Assembly (NCBI GenBank): GCA_963575645.1
Contig: OY754465.1
Location: 59,977,901-60,041,900, forward strand
DNA length: 64,000 nucleotides
Source of the DNA: Xanthostigma xanthostigma
Lineage: Eukaryota > Arthropoda > Insecta > Raphidioptera > Raphidiidae
Reading direction: 5' to 3'
Shown here: positions 1 to 10,256 of the stretch, piece by piece
Position numbering within the stretch: the stretch's first letter is position 1
Layout of the letters: each line of letters opens with the position of its first letter
Notes under the pieces: model-generated
What the model was told of the DNA's origin: nothing
The model's database searches: none
What the model saw: only the letters and a program-made list of their open reading frames with translations
Made by a program: the position numbers and the translations under genes

Positions 1-199
1 AACTAGTAAAACTGGATTTGTCGGGTTTTGCATGTTTGCTCTTCAATTTTACTCCAGAATATCACTTCTCTATGGATATTTTGGTTATTATGATTATCAG
101 CGATCCTAATTATTTTAACTCGGTAGAACTATGTACAGAATAGATTTAGGATCTACAACTTTCTTAATTTCACCTCTAGTACCCTCAAATTTGTGAAAT

Positions 200-533
200 T
201 CGATGAGATGCTAAAATTCGATTTGTGAAGTTAGCATCTTATTTTTTCAAAATGCGGTTTTGATAGTAAAATCGACGGAACTATTGTTAAAACTTGTCAA
301 GAACTGTAGAACTATGCGGGGTGCCAGTTTATATGCAGTTTATTTGTGAGATGCTGACACTTGAAAAATCCGATTTGTGAAGTTAGCATCTCATTTTTTC
401 AAAATGCGGTTTCGATTGTAAAATTGACGGAACTATTGTTAAATCTTGTCAAGAACTATAGAACTATGCGGGATGCTAGTTTATATGCGGTTTATTTGTG
501 AGATGCTGACACTTGAGATGCTAACTTCACACA
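200..533. repeat. Short tandem repeat, two ~150-bp units
   Basis: Two head-to-tail units with a period of about 150-152 bp. Each runs from 'gagatgct' through 'gatttgtgaagttagcatct' and 'ggaactattgtta' to 'tttatttgtgagatgctgac'. A third start (about 500-533) carries the inverted form 'gagatgctaacttcacaca', which can pair with the unit starts. No coding potential is seen. A 17-bp T run lies downstream at about 595-611. Confidence 0.8.
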
Positions 534-725
534 CGTGACAATTTGCATCTTCAATTACCCACTGTAATTAGGTACGTGTATTATGTCGTTGCATTTTTTT
601 TTTTTTTTTTTGTTGAACAAGTTTGTTGCAGAATATATAGAATATAGACCCGAGTAATTTTCATACGTAAATTGCTTCTTTTTTTCATAATTTTTGTGAG
701 ATGAAACTTACGAGCTAAAAAATAG

Positions 726-1019
726 CTGGTGCCTAGTATACTCAACGAAATGTGTAATCAATCTGATTCGAAACCTCAAACTTTTTTTAGAGCAACCAAG
801 ACGGGTAAATTTGATTTAGCTGATGATCTCAGTTGCTTAGCGTCTATAATCTACGACAACACCGCTTTCGTGAAATTTCACCAACTCTATAGAAGAACTT
901 TGATATTCAAATCATGGAAAAGTACAATAAATTTCCTGGAAAACCTGGAATTATCAGGTAAATTTAATCATTTTTCTGTGGCCACCTTGTTACAGTATCA
1001 ATTTAATCATATATATTAA
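726..1019 (+). other. Unassigned 97-codon open frame, possible exon remnant
   Basis: The frame is open from just after an in-frame TAG (723-725) to a stop at about 1019. Codon content looks mildly protein-like (for example a stretch rich in D, L, K and F), and a reasonable splice donor, CAG|GTAAAT, lies at 957/958. The upstream AG has no pyrimidine tract, no family is recognised, and the frame runs into Helitron sequence at 1007. It is reported only as a weak exon candidate; chance is the likelier explanation in AT-rich DNA. Confidence 0.12.
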
Positions 1020-1596
1020 TACGCTAAGGTTAAGAATGTCGCCTCCCTTTTTAGAAAAAACCTCACAATTTCTCCACATAAATTATATCATTTTAGAGAT
1101 AATTGCTTGCTCTACTGACATCGACAACTAAAAAATTTATTTTTGCTTTTGTTTTTGTAAATTAATTAAAATACAGCAACGCTGAACAACGTCTGCCATC
1201 TGAAGGCTTTAATTTTGAAACAACGTCAACACTTCGATCTGTCATCTGACCTTCATATTGTAATACAACAGACACAATACTGCCATCTGACGGTTTTAAT
1301 TTTGAAACAGCGAGCAACGCAGAACAACGTCACAGCAATGCTGCATGATGCTATCTGACGGCTTAGCTCAACGCTTTTGCTACTTGCGCCCTCTATATGA
1401 CAATTTTAGTAAAATATTTCTTCGATCTGTCATCTGAGCTTCATATTGTAATACAACAAAAAGGAGAACGTTACTATAAGCAGTGTGCAAAATTAGAAAC
1501 GAATTGAATACCTGCAATCATATTTAAAAAATAATTGTGTAAAGTGATAATTATTACACTTATTTAGTGCGAATAATTCGCACAGGTCACACTAGT
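1007..1596 (+). mobile_element. Non-autonomous Helitron, family A, copy 1
   Basis: Starts TCATATATATTAATACGC after an A and ends ...CACACTAGT before a T, fitting the Helitron rule A|TC...CTRRT|T. About 12 bp before the end is the hairpin GTGCGAAT-A-ATTCGCAC. No Rep/helicase frame is present. The interior carries partly duplicated 'gccatctgacggctttaattttg' modules. Two more copies lie at 8146-8764 and 43123-43465. The termini and hairpin are seen directly; the Helitron class is inferred from them. Confidence 0.8.
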
Positions 1597-2201
1597 TTTG
1601 AAATAATAAGTTGAAAATACGTATTGATGCTTTTGGTTGTTAACTCTGGCCGCTGGGAGAGCCCTAAACGAATTTCCTTTCGGCCCCACAATAATGCTTC
1701 GACGGGAATAGATATGGAATATTGCAAGAGTTAATATAATTTGTTCTCGACACGGATGCTATTTCTGTACCCATAATGCAATATTCAGGAAGTTGTTCAT
1801 CTGTTCGTTAAGTCGTTAAGACATAACTCATATATTTACATGGCGATCGCTTCTGTTGGCCGTTTAATAGCCCAATCACTCGGAACTGCATTAACATACA
1901 TAAACGGTTAAGCAACAGTGCACACGTGCTGCTATACATAAAATGAGGCCACCTGGTGCATTTACTTTTATTAGTTAAACAAACAGTATAACACACGGGA
2001 TGATATGATGATGATGATGATTATTGGATCACGGGTGGGAATAAAATATGGGATCAACGCACTTCTGATAATTTTATTTTTAACATTTTTTGTAAACACT
2101 GACGCCTGAAGGTGTAGAAATGATCTTCGAAATATTAACAGGGATGATTCCGAATCGCTGGATACTAACACTTTTTAGCCAAACAGTAATCTTATAATCA
2201 T
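1597..2201. other. Unannotated spacer with (GAT)n
   Basis: No gene or recognised repeat is seen, apart from a short GATGATGATGATGA microsatellite at about 2005-2021. Short open frames on the minus strand have no recognisable features. Confidence 0.6.
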
Positions 2202-2265
2202 ACTAGCGGTACGTCCCAGTTTCTCCCGGGTGCGATAGATATAAGTCTGCAAAATGTGTTTCGTT
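2202..2265 (-). mobile_element. 3' end of a Helitron-like element, family B
   Basis: On the plus strand it reads ACTAGCGGTACGTCCC...CCCGGGTGCGATAG, the reverse complement of the CTAGT terminus and GC-rich hairpin shared with better copies at 9305-9947 and 48121-48471. Only the terminal ~60 bp are convincing here. Confidence 0.55.
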
Positions 2266-2341
2266 TGCGACCCGGCGTCTGAACTAATAGCTTTGAGCAA
2301 ATTTTACCGGATTTGCTTCTGAACTAACAGCTTTGGTTAAT

Positions 2342-2644
2342 TTTCTGGTTTCACGTCCATTGTAATGATGTTTGTGAATGATAGCGGGAAAGTGGACAGG
2401 CACACAAATCAAACACCTTATTTAGCTTTGTATAACGTTTCGCTGGTGATCCCAGCTTCTTCAGATACCAAAAATATATTTAAAAAAAAGTTTAGTTTTA
2501 CAATTGTACATATTGTAAAACTAAACATTTTTTTTAAATATATTTTCAGTTACTGAAGAAGCTGGGATCACCAGCAGACGTTATACAAAGCTAAATAAGG
2601 TGTTTGATTTGTGTACCTGTCCACTTTCCCGCTATCATTTACAA
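2342..2644. mobile_element. Palindromic Penelope-like fragment with 13-bp direct repeats
   Basis: A long palindrome: the arms (about 2371-2505 and 2511-2645) are near-perfect inverted copies meeting at a tiny AT centre. The insert is bracketed by AGCTTTGGTTAAT at 2329-2341 and 2645-2657, a 13-bp direct repeat that looks like a target-site duplication. On the minus strand at 2464-2434 the left arm carries CTGAAGA, a 5-bp stem GCTGG/CCAGC and GAAACGTT, the same layout as the Penelope-like copies elsewhere in the window. Assignment to Penelope-like retroelements is inference from that motif; no reverse transcriptase is present. Confidence 0.55.
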
Positions 2645-2657
2645 AGCTTTGGTTAAT

Positions 2658-3244
2658 CTCAATGTTTATATTAACACTGGGTCATTTTACAGAACATAAT
2701 ATGTTTTTTTCTCTAAAACCATTTATTCGTTGGTTCTTTTGTATACTGTCATCATGCCTATTAAGTACATGCCATGCTTCTTCTTCGATTTTTCAATGAC
2801 GTGTATGACTTCCATAATTGTAAACAATGGATATTTACAAAAATACATAGCGTGCAATGCTTCGCATAGAATAGTTCACTGAAATGCTGAGTATAGATGG
2901 CGCGTGTAAAAAAAACACATTCGGAATTCACGATTTCCGGCAAAAAGCAGCCAGTTTTCCATTTGTTCAAATTTGATCGAGCTATCTATCTGTCGCACGA
3001 GGCTGCGATATTTCACTCAACGCAAAATCCCTCGTAAGGCCGCTTACACATTGAAGCGATCTCCAGGTAATGCTGCGACGAACCGAACACAGAATCGAAT
3101 ATAAACTATCAAACTTATGTGCCTATCTGCTTGGTATGTGCACCGAATCAGTGATACGACGCTGTACCGGTAAGGTTATTGGCCGGGTGCAGAGTATAGA
3201 GCGGGGATAACTGAATTTGCTCACAGCGTGAGCTGTGGACTAAA
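2658..3244. other. Unannotated spacer
   Basis: No gene or repeat family is recognised. The part from 2990 to 3200 is richer in GC and CpG than its surroundings, but no frame in it extends convincingly. Confidence 0.5.
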
Positions 3245-3360
3245 TCTATAATAATATATAATGCTGAAGAGTTTGTTTGTTTGGTTGAACACGCTAATCT
3301 CAGGAACTACTGCTTCGAATTGAAAAATTTTTGAAATGAAAACTTCTTTAGCGGCGTTGT
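3245..3360 (+). mobile_element. 5' end of a Helitron-like element, family B
   Basis: Begins TCTATAATAATATATAATGC and continues 'gaagagtttgtttgtttgg', 'cgctaatctcaggaactact', matching the 5' part of the copies at 48121-48471 (same strand) and 9305-9947 (opposite strand). The element is interrupted by, or gives way to, the tandem array that follows. Confidence 0.65.
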
Positions 3361-3905
3361 ACATTTTTTTTGTAATGGGTATAAAAAATGTTAAACTCGC
3401 TTCAGATCGAAAATTCGTAAGACCTGATCGAAAATTCGTAAGACGAAAACTTTTGTACACTTTTTTTGTAATGGGTAAAAAATGTTAAACTCGCGTCAGA
3501 TCGAAAATTCGTATAAGACGAAAACTTTTGTACATTTTTTTTGTAATGGGTAAAAAATGTTAAACTCGCGTCAGATCGAAAATTCGTAAGACCTGATCGA
3601 AAATTCGTAAGATCTGATCGAAAATTCGTAAGACGAAAACTTTTGTACACTTTTTTTGTAATGGGTAAAAAATGTTAAACTCGCATCAGGACGCGTGACC
3701 TGATCGAAAATTCGTAAGAGGAAAACTTTTGTACACTTTTTTTGTAATGGGTAAAAAATGTTAAACTCGCGTCAGATCGAAAATGCGTAAGACCTGATCG
3801 AAAATTCGTAAGACGAAAACTTTTGTACACCTTTTTTGTAATGGGTAAAAAATGTTAAACTCGCGTCAGGACACATGACCCGATCGAAAATTCGTAAGAC
3901 GTTAA
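3353..3905. repeat. Minisatellite of ~6 units with a 20-bp inner subrepeat
   Basis: About six units of roughly 78-113 bp, each with 'ttttgtacactttttttgta', 'atgggtaaaaaatgttaaac' and 'tcgcgtcagatcgaaaattcg'. Unit length varies because a 20-bp subrepeat, 'cctgatcgaaaattcgtaag', occurs one to three times per unit. Open minus-strand frames here simply translate the array ('LTNFRS' repeats) and are not taken as genes. Confidence 0.85.
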
Positions 3906-4283
3906 TATTCAAGTTTTCACTTCTGCCGGCACTCCCGAATGCAACCCGTCTTTTTTTTTTGTTGGATAGTAATGGGCAATGGCAAACCTTTTTTTCTATA
4001 AGCATGATGATTTTGCCAAAGTTCCGAAAAATTTCGTCAAAAATCATATGCATTGAAAAAATTGCATAAATCGAATACTGTTGTTTTCGTCGCGTTCCCT
4101 TAAGAAGCTTTGCGGCTTAAAACAATAACAAGGCAGTTCAATCCCGCTCTATTGCCCGCTAGCGGCGCTAGTAGTTTTCGGGAAAGTAAACGTCGAATAA
4201 TACATTTTTTTTTTAATAATTATTATACTTGAATGTTTTTTCAGTGCAACAACATAAACTCTATATCTCCTTAACTGGGTATA
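3906..4283. other. Unannotated spacer
   Basis: No gene. A stretch at about 4150-4175 ('attgcccgctagcggcgctag') is an inverted match to the start of the TIR element at 42653-43081, suggesting an eroded relative. Confidence 0.45.
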
Positions 4284-4500
4284 AAAATATAGTTTAAAAA
4301 AAACTAAAAAACACGCTTTATATCGGACTAAAAAGTAAAAAATAATTGTTTTAAAATAAGCTTAAAAAGCGTGGGGCGCTCGATGTACGAAAATGTGGAA
4401 CAAAGCGCCCCACGCTTTTTAAGCTTATTTTAAAACAATTATTTTTTACTTTTTAGTCCGATATAAAGCGTGTTTTTTAGTTTTTTTTAAACTATATTTT
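4284..4500. repeat. Perfect 97-bp-arm palindrome
   Basis: Arms 4284-4380 and 4404-4500 are identical as reverse complements over all 97 bp, separated by a 23-bp loop. Such perfection implies a very recent origin or continuing correction. No obvious target duplication or family match elsewhere in the window was found, so its class is unknown. Confidence 0.9.
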
Positions 4501-5405
4501 ATTTTTCACTTTTTAGTTTGAGGATCTATAAAAGAATTTATTAATCCTGGGGGTCCTAATAAGGATAATGGGAAACTGTTATCAAATTATTGCATTGTCA
4601 TCGGTCCTTGATACGTATGCAAAGTTTCAAATTAATCAGACTTCGGGAAATTGGTGAAAATTATGCTCAAAGATTCCGTTACATACTTACAACCCAAACT
4701 AATATAAAGCGTTTAAAAATGCAATAATTAAAGGTTTCGTTTAATTATTTGTGGTTATTTGAAAAATGCTCGTTTGACACAATGTTAGAAGAGCGTGAAA
4801 AATTGCAGACACTAAGCGGTGCTGCCGTCACGCACCCAGCGAATACTTGCCAATGCAATATAATAAGTTTATTGACCGCTCTCTGGTCATTTAAATTGAG
4901 TACTTAATCACGGCACTTCATTTGTTTAACCCCTGCGGTTTTTAACGAATTTAAAGATGACCGGCCTTGACAGCTGTTGTATAGTCGCGAATATTTTTTT
5001 ACATTGCAATTTTTAAGTCGGTCAAGTATACCGACTCCGCTTTTAAACGGCGGCCTCAGCCCTTGCAGCTATATTATTACGAGTTTCTGAGGCGCTTATT
5101 TCAGAAAACACTTAACCGAATTTGATTGAACGTAATTTTTTTGCAATCTACTACAGACCTGAAATTATCAGGGAATTTAATGCAACCTGGAAATATCGGA
5201 GAATTTTACAAAGTATCAGGAAAAAATAGTATTTTGGAGTTTGAAATTTCTAGTTTTGAAAATTTTTTGTTGTTATAAAACTGCCGTCAGACTCGAAAAA
5301 AATTTTTTCCAAGCTTTATGAATACCTGGTTCAAGCTTCAATTTGGTGTTTTTTTTTGTTTGCTATGAATAAAATAGAATATAATATATTGGCATAACAT
5401 CGTCT
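4501..5405. other. Unannotated AT-rich spacer
   Basis: No gene, repeat array or terminal inverted repeat recognised. 5020-5100 is locally GC-richer without a coding frame. Confidence 0.5.
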
Positions 5406-6010
5406 GATACAATTAAAAAAAATAAAAATAAAAAACAAGTAAAGTTCACTAATAAAAGAAATCTTCTACAGAATAATGACCAGCCTCAATCAACCTCCTC
5501 CGCACAAGATTTTTGAACTGTTTTAGGGGAAGGTTTTGAACATCTAGAGGCAGTTTATTGAATTGATATGCAGACGAAACTGCTATTTGTTTTTTGTAGT
5601 CGGTGAGGTGGTAATCTCAGATTATGTTTATATCTTACATTATAAGAGTGACAATCAGAGCTGCAATTCAAGTTCATCATATATTTGGTTTAACGTACAA
5701 TAACGCATGAAGAATTAACAATGACGGTAGAGTTAATATTTTGTAATTAACAAAAATTGGTTTGCAGTGTTCTTTAGTTGAAACTCTGGCCATAGCCCTA
5801 ATAGCTCTTTTTTGGAGTGCGAGTACTCTATTCGATTCCGTAGAGTTTCCCCATAATAGCACACCATAGCTAAAATTAAACACTCAAATAATTCGAAATA
5901 TGCTGTTCTTGCAGCCTCAATTGATACATCCGAAACCCTTCTTATAGCATATATTGCAGAATTCAGTTTTCGACAAATTTGGGATTATTTATCGCTGAGA
6001 TACATATCGG
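5406..6010 (-). mobile_element. 5'-truncated LINE 3' end (reverse transcriptase C-terminus)
   Basis: On the minus strand, translation gives the C-terminal part of a non-LTR reverse transcriptase. In order it reads 'LNSAIYAIRRVS', 'SIEAARTAYFE', 'YGVLLWGNST', 'ALQKRAIRAMA', 'ILTLPSLLILHALLYVK', 'AYQFNKLPLDVQNLPLKQFK' and a stop at 5451-5449. This block is typical of Jockey/CR1-like LINE ORF2 proteins. At least one frameshift (near 5885) and others separate the pieces, so it is dead. An A-rich 3' tail ends it at about 5406. The clade is not certain. Confidence 0.8.
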
Positions 6011-7333
6011 CGATTAAGGACGTAGACCTATGTTCAGGCTCGTTTACAATCGTTATTTCAGATTTTTTTTTAATATCAAAATAATGTACGATGTTTTCAA
6101 TTTTGTTACTGAATTTTGTCAACTGAATTATAAAAAAAAATTGGTTATTGTTTAGTACGCTTGTGGCTCTATCCCGTACTAGAAGTAAACATTTTTATTG
6201 ATAAATACAAAATGGCGGGTCTTAGAAAAAAAACAACGAGAAAATAGTGATTTTCTCGTTGAAAATCGGTTAAAAAAATAGAAAAGTTTTTATAATTAAG
6301 TAATTCTAGTACCGGACGGAGCTATTGTTGTGTAGAATACCCTGTGCAAAACTGAAAGCAATCGGTTGTATACAATTGTTTCAGTCACCCGCGCCGCTTA
6401 GGAAAACGTAGTTTTGAGAAAAACGCGTTTAAAGTTTTAATTTCAAATTTTTTACAAAAAAATAAAAATGAATATTTACACTAATCAGCTATGCCTGGTG
6501 TATAGTAAACCTTCCGTTTCTTCAAAGGCATCGTTTTCTGCTAATTTGTTTGCTCTACTCTGCAAGAGTATAAGGATAACGTGATAACAATTGAGAGGTA
6601 AGAGCAGGTGAGAGTCTTACCGTAAGACCGTTGCTGCTCTCGACTGTATGCTATAGCTTTGTAAATATTTAATATTTCGGTCTAAATTTTTTACAGTATT
6701 TTCTCAATATATTATACTTACTAAAAATGTAAAAAAAAAAAATTCGTTTTTCAAAACCCGAACACCAGACTACGTCCTTAAGTAAAAAGTAACCTTTGGT
6801 TATAGTATAGCGCCGACTTCTAATTGTATGCAGGTAGGGAAGGTGATTGAAAATTACTTTCATATCTGAAAAAATATCAAGAAGAGTTAGTATCAGAGAA
6901 TGGAGAATGGATTGTTTCGAAATGGACAGTGGTCGTTGGATATTGTACATAGATGGGCATTAATTCGCCTTGCTTGACTTTGTATATGCAGTACTTACAA
7001 ACTTGGAGCTCGAGGAACGAGTTTTAACTCACCAGTTAACCGTACGTGTTTGTCGTTTTAATGTTGTGTCTTTACTCTTTATGACAGCCTTATGTACTGT
7101 ATGTGATTATAATGAGTACACGGAGAAGACCTGGCTTATGAGCTGCCACTGAGGACAAGGAGAGTCCCCCGCTTGTCTCGCTCCACTGAACACTGGGCAC
7201 TCCGACACTGCTGCAGTAGGGATGCCCAACGCTAACGGACTGTTTCCTCTTCAAGGTCAGCCTGTCAAACTGTCTAAACGGTCCGATGGTCAATTAAGAC
7301 TTAAGACTGTTCAGGAAAAAAATATATTCGTCC
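6011..7333. other. Unannotated spacer
   Basis: Several short open frames overlap on both strands (for example 6669-6950 minus and 6970-7152 plus), none with recognisable motifs. 7150-7300 is GC-richer. No inverted repeats were found. Confidence 0.5.
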
Positions 7334-7341
7334 ATCCGGCA

Positions 7342-7878
7342 CAGCGTTGCCAGTTTTTTTTTGCCAAGTCGGGATTTTAGAACAATTGAGTGAAAACAGC
7401 GGGATTCTTTCGTCGAAAGCGGGACATAGTATAAAACGTATATAATCTGAAGTTTTCAAATATTTATCTTTTTATTTGAATTAAAATTACGTTTACTTAC
7501 GTGACAATAGTATGCAAAAATAGCCAAAGAAAATGTATTTTAATAAAAATATAATATTTTAAATCAGATTTTCCCTATCGTTAAATAGTCTTATTCGTCT
7601 TCAGAATAAAAAAAAAAAAAAAAAACAGAAATCAAAATCAAAAAAGGTTTATTTATTAGAAAAATATGGCGTTTCAAACAATAGTCTGTGGAGTGAGTGT
7701 TACAAATTGCAACTTACTATAAGAGAATAATTATTTATAAGAATGATATTTCTGTGAAGATTTAACTTCTTTTAAAGTTATCCCCGAAAAGCGGGACTGA
7801 ACCTGTCCCGCGCAGGACATTTAATTTTGATTTAAAAATCGGGACGTCCCGCCAAAATCGGGACGTCTGGCGACGCTG
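7342..7878. mobile_element. Non-autonomous hAT element, 537 bp
   Basis: Flanked by a perfect 8-bp target duplication ATCCGGCA (7334-7341 and 7879-7886). Termini are CAGCGTTGCCAG and its imperfect inverse CTGGCGACGCTG. The subterminal parts contain repeated 'gcgggac' and 'cgggacgtc' motifs in opposite orientation. The interior is AT-rich with no transposase. The 8-bp duplication and CAG-CTG ends place it in hAT. Confidence 0.92.
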
Positions 7879-8045
7879 ATCCGGCAGGCCCGCCAAAGGC
7901 GAGGGAAAATCAAATTTTAATACCTTTGCGATTTTTTTTACTCTAAATTGAAGAAGTTTAGAAAAAAAGTTGTAATATTTAGATTTTTCCTCGCCGGATA
8001 ACTCAAAAAAGTGACATTTTCAGAAAATCTGCGAAGAAAAATAGA

Positions 8046-8145
8046 GGTTTGGATACGCCAATGCTTACGGCTTAAAAAAAGATACAAGTATATGTTTGCA
8101 CCCTAATAGTTGGATTGCGATTTTATTCCTATGCTCAGTATAGAA
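8046..8145 (-). repeat. Interspersed repeat M, copy 1
   Basis: Inverse match to 33163-33262 (shared blocks 'gcgattttattcctatgctc', 'tatatgtttgca' and 'ggatacgcca'). The family A Helitron at 8146 is inserted at one end of it. Class unknown. Confidence 0.6.
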
Positions 8146-8764
8146 TCATATATATTAATACGCTAAAGTTTAAGATGTTTGCCTCCCTTTTTAGAAAAAA
8201 CCTCACAATTTCTCCACATAAATTATATATCATTTTACAGATAAATTGCTTGCTCTACTGACATCGACAACTAACAAATTTATTATTGCTTTTGTTTTTG
8301 TAAATTAATTAACATACAGCAACGCTGAACAACGTCTGCCATCTGACGGCTTTAATTTTGAAACAACGTCAACACTTCGATCTGTCATCTGACCTTTATA
8401 TTGTAATAGAATAGACACAATCACAGAACAATAATGACACAATACTGCATACTGCCATCTAACGGATTTAATTTTGAAACAGCGAGCAACGCTGAACAAC
8501 GTCACAACAATGCTGCATGATGCCATCTGACGACTTAGCTCAACGCTTTTGCTACTTGCGCCTCTATATGACAATTTTAGTAAAATATTTCTTCGATCTG
8601 TCATCTGAGCTTCATATTGTAATACAACAAAAAGAAGAACGTTATAAGCAGTGTGCAAAATTAGAAACGAATTGAATACCTGCAATCATATTTAAAAAAT
8701 AATTTTGTAAAGTGATAATTATTATACTTATATAGTGCGAATAATTCGCACAGGTCACACTAGT
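8146..8764 (+). mobile_element. Non-autonomous Helitron, family A, copy 2
   Basis: Starts TCATATATATTAATACGC after an A and ends with the hairpin GTGCGAATAATTCGCAC and CACACTAGT. It is close to copy 1 at 1007 throughout. It is followed directly by an inverted copy of its own 3' end, so the 3' flanking base is not the usual T. Confidence 0.8.
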
Positions 8765-8804
8765 AAAACTTTTACTAGTGTGACCTGTGCGAATTATTCG
8801 CACT
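8734..8804. repeat. Palindrome of two tail-to-tail Helitron 3' ends
   Basis: Arms 8734-8768 and 8770-8804 are perfect reverse complements (35 bp each) around a single C. Each arm contains the family A terminal hairpin and the CTAGT end. Two Helitron 3' termini therefore face each other across 'aaaacttt'. Confidence 0.9.
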
Positions 8805-8807
8805 AAA

Positions 8808-8882
8808 TAAACTTTCGTCAGTAAAAAGCATATTATACTTTTACTGTAAAAGTATAATATGCTTTTTACTGACGAAAGTTTA
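8808..8882. repeat. Perfect 75-bp palindrome
   Basis: Arms 8808-8844 and 8846-8882 (37 bp each) are perfect inverse copies around a single T. It abuts the palindrome at 8734-8804, making a double cruciform-capable site. Origin unknown. Confidence 0.9.
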
Positions 8883-9304
8883 CCCCATAAATCACAATAA
8901 TTTGTCCTTGGACAGCCCTGTGGAGTTCGGGCGGATGTCTCAAGCGTGTATGCGTGTCTCTTTGTGCGTGTCCCGTGTACCTGTTCGAACTTTTATAAAT
9001 ATAATACGCACAGTAGCACTGCATACAAACTCGGTACCTGCAATTTAAGTCTTTGTATGTCCACCCTACCTGTCTAGATGGATTTTAAATAGGACACTAA
9101 TGGAAGTATAAAAGTAGGATCAGTCGGATTATTAAAGTGGAAGTAATCCATCGACAAAGACGTGGAAAAATAGACTTTTCTTGATAGCAAGCATACTAGA
9201 ACTTGTATGCAGCTAATAACATAGTCTCCGCTAATTTGACTTCATAATATAATTCTTATATATTTCGAGATGGGTTTTAGAAAGCTGCTTTGTATACTTA
9301 TTAT
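8883..9304. other. Unannotated spacer
   Basis: No gene or repeat recognised. Confidence 0.5.
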
Positions 9305-9947
9305 ACTAGCGGTCCCGCCCGGTTTCACCCGGGTGCAAAAGAATGAATGGGGAAAGAAGAGACATGAGTACACACATTCATCTTAGTATACCGAGATGAA
9401 TGTTGTGTCCAAACTTCATAATGATCGGAGTTACCGTTCAAAAGTTTTTGTCGTTAAAAAGCAGTATTTATACTTTTTTAATAAAATTTCTATCAATACA
9501 TAGGTATAATAAATATTTAATTTTAATTAGTCGTAATAAAATTTAAAAAAATTGAAATGTAAGTCTTAGAAGAAAGCAATGTAGAAAATAAAAAAAATAG
9601 AAATATATTCGCCGACGTGGGGCTTGAACACAAGACCCTGGCATTAAGAATCTTACATTCTACCGACTGAGCTATCCGACCTGTAACCGTCACGCGCTAA
9701 TATTGCAATATTTAGTTAAGGCATCACGTGATAATATTTGTCGGACGAACTAATTTTGAGATACATCTTGCAATATTTTTCATTGATGTTTCGCTCCAAT
9801 TGGTCGTAGCGTGGTATTACATAGCCTATTTCCTCGATAAATGGGCTATCCAACAATTTTTTTTTCAATTCGAACCAGTACTTTCTGACATTAGCGCGTT
9901 CAAACAGACAAACAAACAAACTCTTCAGCTTTATATATTAGTATAGA
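9305..9947 (-). mobile_element. Helitron-like element, family B, with embedded tRNA-like sequence
   Basis: Read on the minus strand it starts TCTATACTAATATATAAAGC, continues 'gaagagtttgtttgtttg', and ends with the hairpin CCCGG-GTGAAA-CCGGG and GGACCGCTAGT. TC...CTAGT ends with a 3' hairpin suggest a Helitron-like element, but the base after CTAGT is A, not the usual T. Compared with the 351-bp copy at 48121-48471 it has ~250 bp extra in the middle (about 9450-9720), including a tRNA-Lys-like segment. Confidence 0.7.
9610..9681 (-). tRNA. tRNA-Lys(CTT)-like pseudogene or SINE head
   Basis: The minus strand reads as a 72-nt tRNA-like sequence. It has an intact A box TAGCTCAGTCGG, an anticodon loop TTCTTAA (anticodon CTT, Lys), a near-consensus B box TGTTCAAGCC and a T arm ending CCCCAC. 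The acceptor stem pairs only partly and the anticodon stem is weak, so it is not a working tRNA gene. The pol III boxes are good enough for a tRNA-derived SINE inserted in, or captured by, the Helitron-like element. Confidence 0.7.
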
Positions 9948-10059
9948 TAATAGTTCCTGAAATTTTTGCTGAAACACAGTCTTACCAGCCCCATTGTCTT
10001 CAGAAACTAGATCTCACGTGCCCCAATATCTATATTTTTACAAGCTTTTATTTAGTTCC

Positions 10060-10240
10060 ACCTGTCCCGATAACTGTTTGTTTGAAATCAAATCTTGCAA
10101 GTTACATTTGACTCACTTCTCGGTTTCCGATTGAGCTGAAATTTTGCATACGTATCTATGTAGTTCCGATGACCATACAATATTATAATAACTAACTGAC
10201 TGGTCCGGCTTTCGTCTGGATGCAAATAGCACTTTTAATA
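10060..10240. repeat. Interspersed repeat C, copy 1
   Basis: Shares 'gattgagctgaaattttgca', 'acaatattataataactaac' and 'ggtccggctttcgtc' with 56570-56735. This is a conserved insect repeat block I associate with Lepidoptera. No coding sequence. Confidence 0.65.
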
Positions 10241-10256
10241 AAGCACACTAAAAACT

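Noticed and set aside
3221-4053. Repeated peptides 'LTNFRS...ASLTFF' on the minus strand
   Set aside because: They are translations of the 3353-3905 minisatellite, and change with unit length.
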